A stretch of 6,828 bases of DNA. Source: Lentimicrobiaceae bacterium (lineage in GTDB: Bacteria > Bacteroidota > Bacteroidia > Bacteroidales > Lentimicrobiaceae). The DNA is taken from assembly GCA_028697695.1 (NCBI GenBank), contig JAQVEI010000126.1, forward strand, positions 1 through 6,828, in the 5' to 3' direction. The notes beneath the pieces are model-generated. The model was not told the DNA's origin, did no database searches, and saw only the letters and a list, made by a program, of their open reading frames with translations. Shown here piece after piece: positions 5,412 to 6,828 of the stretch. Positions within the stretch are counted from its first letter, which is position 1. Each line of letters opens with the position of its first letter. The translations under genes and the position numbers were made by a program.

Positions 5412-5756
5412 ATGAAAGCTTTAAAAAATCGTGTACAGTTGATCGGGCTCCTGGGAGCTGATCCGGAAATGAAAACTTTCGAAAATGGAAGTGTAATGGC
5501 AAAGTTAAGATTGGCTACCCATGAACGGGCAGCGGGCAAAAATGGAGAAAAGGCACTGCGTACCCTGTGGCACGATCTGATTGTGTGGGGTAAGCTGGCT
5601 GAAATTTGTGGTAAATACCTTACCAAAGGTCGTGAAATTGCGATAGAAGGAAGAATTGGATACCGTACCTACACGGATAATGAGGGTAAAACCCGCCTGG
5701 TTACGGAGATTACCGTAAACGATCTGCTTATGATCAGTGGGCGTCAGGCAGGTTAA
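5412..5756 (+). CDS. Single-stranded DNA-binding protein, tailless paralogue 1
   Basis: This is a 114-residue OB-fold protein of the bacterial SSB family, expected to coat single-stranded DNA as a tetramer or dimer. The family signature runs from LKNRVQLIG (4-12) through LATHERA to WHDLIVWGKLAE (53-64), KYLTKG and the closing strand VTEITVND. W53 and W59 correspond to E. coli W54 and F60; the position of E. coli W88 is Tyr87. The protein stops where the OB-fold ends, without the Gly/Pro-rich linker and acidic DDDIPF-type tail that recruits SSB partners. It is the most diverged of the three copies, for example AAGKNGEKALRTL in the loop before W53. The start is preceded by an A-rich stretch and has no Shine-Dalgarno sequence. 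It is probably first in a three-gene operon, with 39 bases to the next gene. Confidence 0.92.
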   Translation: MKALKNRVQLIGLLGADPEMKTFENGSVMAKLRLATHERAAGKNGEKALRTLWHDLIVWGKLAEICGKYLTKGREIAIEGRIGYRTYTDNEGKTRLVTEITVNDLLMISGRQAG

Positions 5757-5795
5757 ACAAAAAAAATAATTATTCACTACAAAAACGTATTTATC

Positions 5796-6140
5796 ATGAA
5801 CTCACTTAGAAATTCAGTACAACTCATTGGCCGGCTTGGTGCCAATCCGGAAGTAAAAACCTTCGATAATAAGAGCAAAGTTGCGAAATTTAGTCTGGCT
5901 ACCTCTGATGTTTATTTTACCCAAAAGGGCGAAAAAGTGGAAGAAACCCAATGGCACAACATTGTGGTTTGGAATGGCCTGGCTACTGTTTGTGAAAAGT
6001 ACCTCTCCAAAGGTCAGGAGGTGGCCATTGAGGGTAAAATTATGCACCGATCATATACGGACAAAGAAAACAAAACACGCTATATTACCGAAATAGTTGT
6101 GAACGAACTTGTCATGCTCGAGGCACGAAAGGCAGGCTGA
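5796..6140 (+). CDS. Single-stranded DNA-binding protein, tailless paralogue 2
   Basis: This 114-residue SSB OB-fold aligns with both neighbours along its length without gaps. It shares MNSL.N.VQLIG, NPEVKT, FSLAT, ETQWH..VVW, KYL.KG.E.A.EG and YTDKEN..Y.TEI. W53 and W59 are kept, but the usual WGKLAE segment reads WNGLAT, and the E. coli W88 position is Tyr87. There is no acidic C-terminal tail. The leader ends in TTTATC before the ATG, nearly the same as paralogue 3, so the duplicated unit included some upstream sequence. No promoter motif is visible in the 39-base gap, so it is probably co-transcribed with paralogue 1. It stops at TGA. Confidence 0.92.
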   Translation: MNSLRNSVQLIGRLGANPEVKTFDNKSKVAKFSLATSDVYFTQKGEKVEETQWHNIVVWNGLATVCEKYLSKGQEVAIEGKIMHRSYTDKENKTRYITEIVVNELVMLEARKAG

Positions 6141-6183
6141 TTGATTGCTTAAAACATGTTTAATTTTTAAAAATTCTATTATC

Positions 6184-6525
6184 ATGAACTCATTAAAAAA
6201 TCGCGTACAGTTGATTGGAAATCTGGGGATGAACCCTGAAGTGAAAACCCTTGACAGCAATAAAAAAGTAGCCCGTTTTTCGCTGGCCACCAACGATGAG
6301 TACACCAACAAAGAAGGGCAAAAAGTAAAGGAAACCCAATGGCATCAAATAGTGGTGTGGGGAAAGCTGGCTGAAACCTGCGAAAAGTATCTGGTCAAAG
6401 GCAAGGAGATTGCCCTTGAAGGTAAACTCACTTACCGCAACTGGACAGATAAGGAAAATGTGACCCATTATACTACGGAAATAATAGCCAACGAGATCGT
6501 TTTCCTGGGTGCGAAAAACCAATAG
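6184..6525 (+). CDS. Single-stranded DNA-binding protein, tailless paralogue 3
   Basis: This is a 113-residue SSB OB-fold, closest to paralogue 2. The frame is open from an ATG at 6145, but the 13 extra residues from there (MLKTCLIFKNSII) have no counterpart in the other two copies and are encoded by A/T-rich spacer, whereas MNSLKNRVQLIG from 6184 aligns exactly, so 6184 is chosen. It looks the most canonical of the three: W53, W59 and, uniquely here, W87 (the E. coli W88 position, in TYRNWTDKEN) are all present, with an intact WGKLAE. It has no linker or acidic tail; it ends FLGAKNQ. A strong terminator follows 57 bases downstream, closing the operon. Confidence 0.92.
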   Translation: MNSLKNRVQLIGNLGMNPEVKTLDSNKKVARFSLATNDEYTNKEGQKVKETQWHQIVVWGKLAETCEKYLVKGKEIALEGKLTYRNWTDKENVTHYTTEIIANEIVFLGAKNQ

Positions 6526-6582
6526 CTCGCCTAAAGGTTGATGCTCTGTTCCCGCTTTAACAGGCTTCTGTATTTAATCCTC

Positions 6583-6633
6583 CGGCTTCGTTCTAATGAC
6601 AGAATCCTGTCATGTGGAATGAGGCCGTTTTTT
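6583..6633 (+). terminator. Strong rho-independent terminator of the SSB operon
   Basis: A ~20-base-pair hairpin has an inner perfect stem ATGACAG (6596-6602) / CTGTCAT (6607-6613) around loop AATC. The outer stem, 6583-6595 with 6615-6627, pairs throughout with a few G-T wobbles and one bulged G at 6614. It is followed at once by six T (6628-6633). Confidence 0.92.
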
Positions 6634-6828
6634 ATCTGGTGAAATAAATTTTAAGGCAGCCTTTTCAAAACTGCAGGCCAAATGATCAGGCTGCTTAATG
6701 CTGCGGAATTAATATAAGTTGGTCCCATCATTGGACATTTTCGGGATGCAACCATTTGTTCCTGACTTTACACTGATGCCTTTTCGAACAAAGGAGACTT
6801 TTGGCTCCTATGTTCATGACAAATAAAA
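6634..6828. other. Gene-free right edge of the window
   Basis: I see no supported gene on either strand. Two weak fold-backs occur: GCAGCC (6656-6661) with GGCTGC (6689-6694) across a 27-base loop, and GAACAAAGGAG (6786-6796) with CTCCTATGTTC (6805-6815), 11 positions with one mismatch around an 8-base loop. Neither has a T-run on the plus strand. They may belong to the control region of a gene beyond the edge. Confidence 0.4.

Noticed and set aside
6162..6175. 14-base perfect palindrome AATTTTTAAAAATT before the third SSB gene, and AAACATGTTT beside it
   Set aside because: They consist mostly of A and T runs in a short spacer, so the symmetry is likely to arise by chance; no T-run hairpin of terminator strength is formed.
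6145..6183. Upstream ATG giving the third SSB 13 extra residues
   Set aside because: The extension is encoded by A/T-rich spacer and has no counterpart in the other two copies, which align from the ATG equivalent to 6184.
1..6828. CRISPR array, tRNA or rRNA genes
   Set aside because: No evenly spaced identical repeats, no cloverleaf with a CCA-type acceptor end and no rRNA-like conserved stretch were seen on either strand.

Overview
The window looks like a chromosomal segment of a member of the Bacteroidota, probably a Bacteroidales-like lineage. Several features point there: IspG has the long form with a large insertion between the barrel and the Fe-S domain, PGK is of the ~418-residue type, several start regions carry the Bacteroidota promoter motif TAnnTTTG, the genes have A/T-rich leaders without clear Shine-Dalgarno sequences, and a tiny Lys-rich protein and a small zinc-ribbon protein of types I associate with this phylum are present. 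The lineage below phylum is inference.

Layout. At 2-1111 (+) lies the 3' part of ispG (isoprenoid synthesis), running off the left edge. At about 1144-3065 there is an A/T-richer accessory insert between two convergent housekeeping genes, ispG (+) and pgk (-). It holds one large gene for a proteasome/HslV-like Ntn-hydrolase, split by a single in-frame TAA (1340-2632), and a decayed small ORF (2637-2848). The insert is bracketed by imperfect fold-back sequences that share a core motif and a 14-base inverted repeat, so it looks like a small mobile or cassette-like unit. At 3116-4372 (-) is pgk with its own promoter. At 4447-4827 (-) is a small zinc-ribbon protein. At 4990-5091 (-) is a 33-residue Lys-rich protein, too short for ordinary gene callers, with a promoter motif and a rho-independent terminator. 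At 5155-5411 there is a gene-free control region with several inverted repeats. At 5412-6525 (+) are three tandem, gap-free paralogues of a single-stranded-DNA-binding protein (SSB) without the acidic tail, closed by a very strong terminator at 6583-6633. The last ~195 bases contain no gene that I can support.

How the parts relate. ispG and pgk are unrelated metabolic genes that converge on the insert. The three SSB genes form one probable operon between a single upstream control region and a single terminator. The most interesting items are the proteasome-like protein with an apparently intact Thr/Asp/Lys centre but an in-frame stop, the related fold-back elements at its borders, and the tandem triplication of tailless SSBs.
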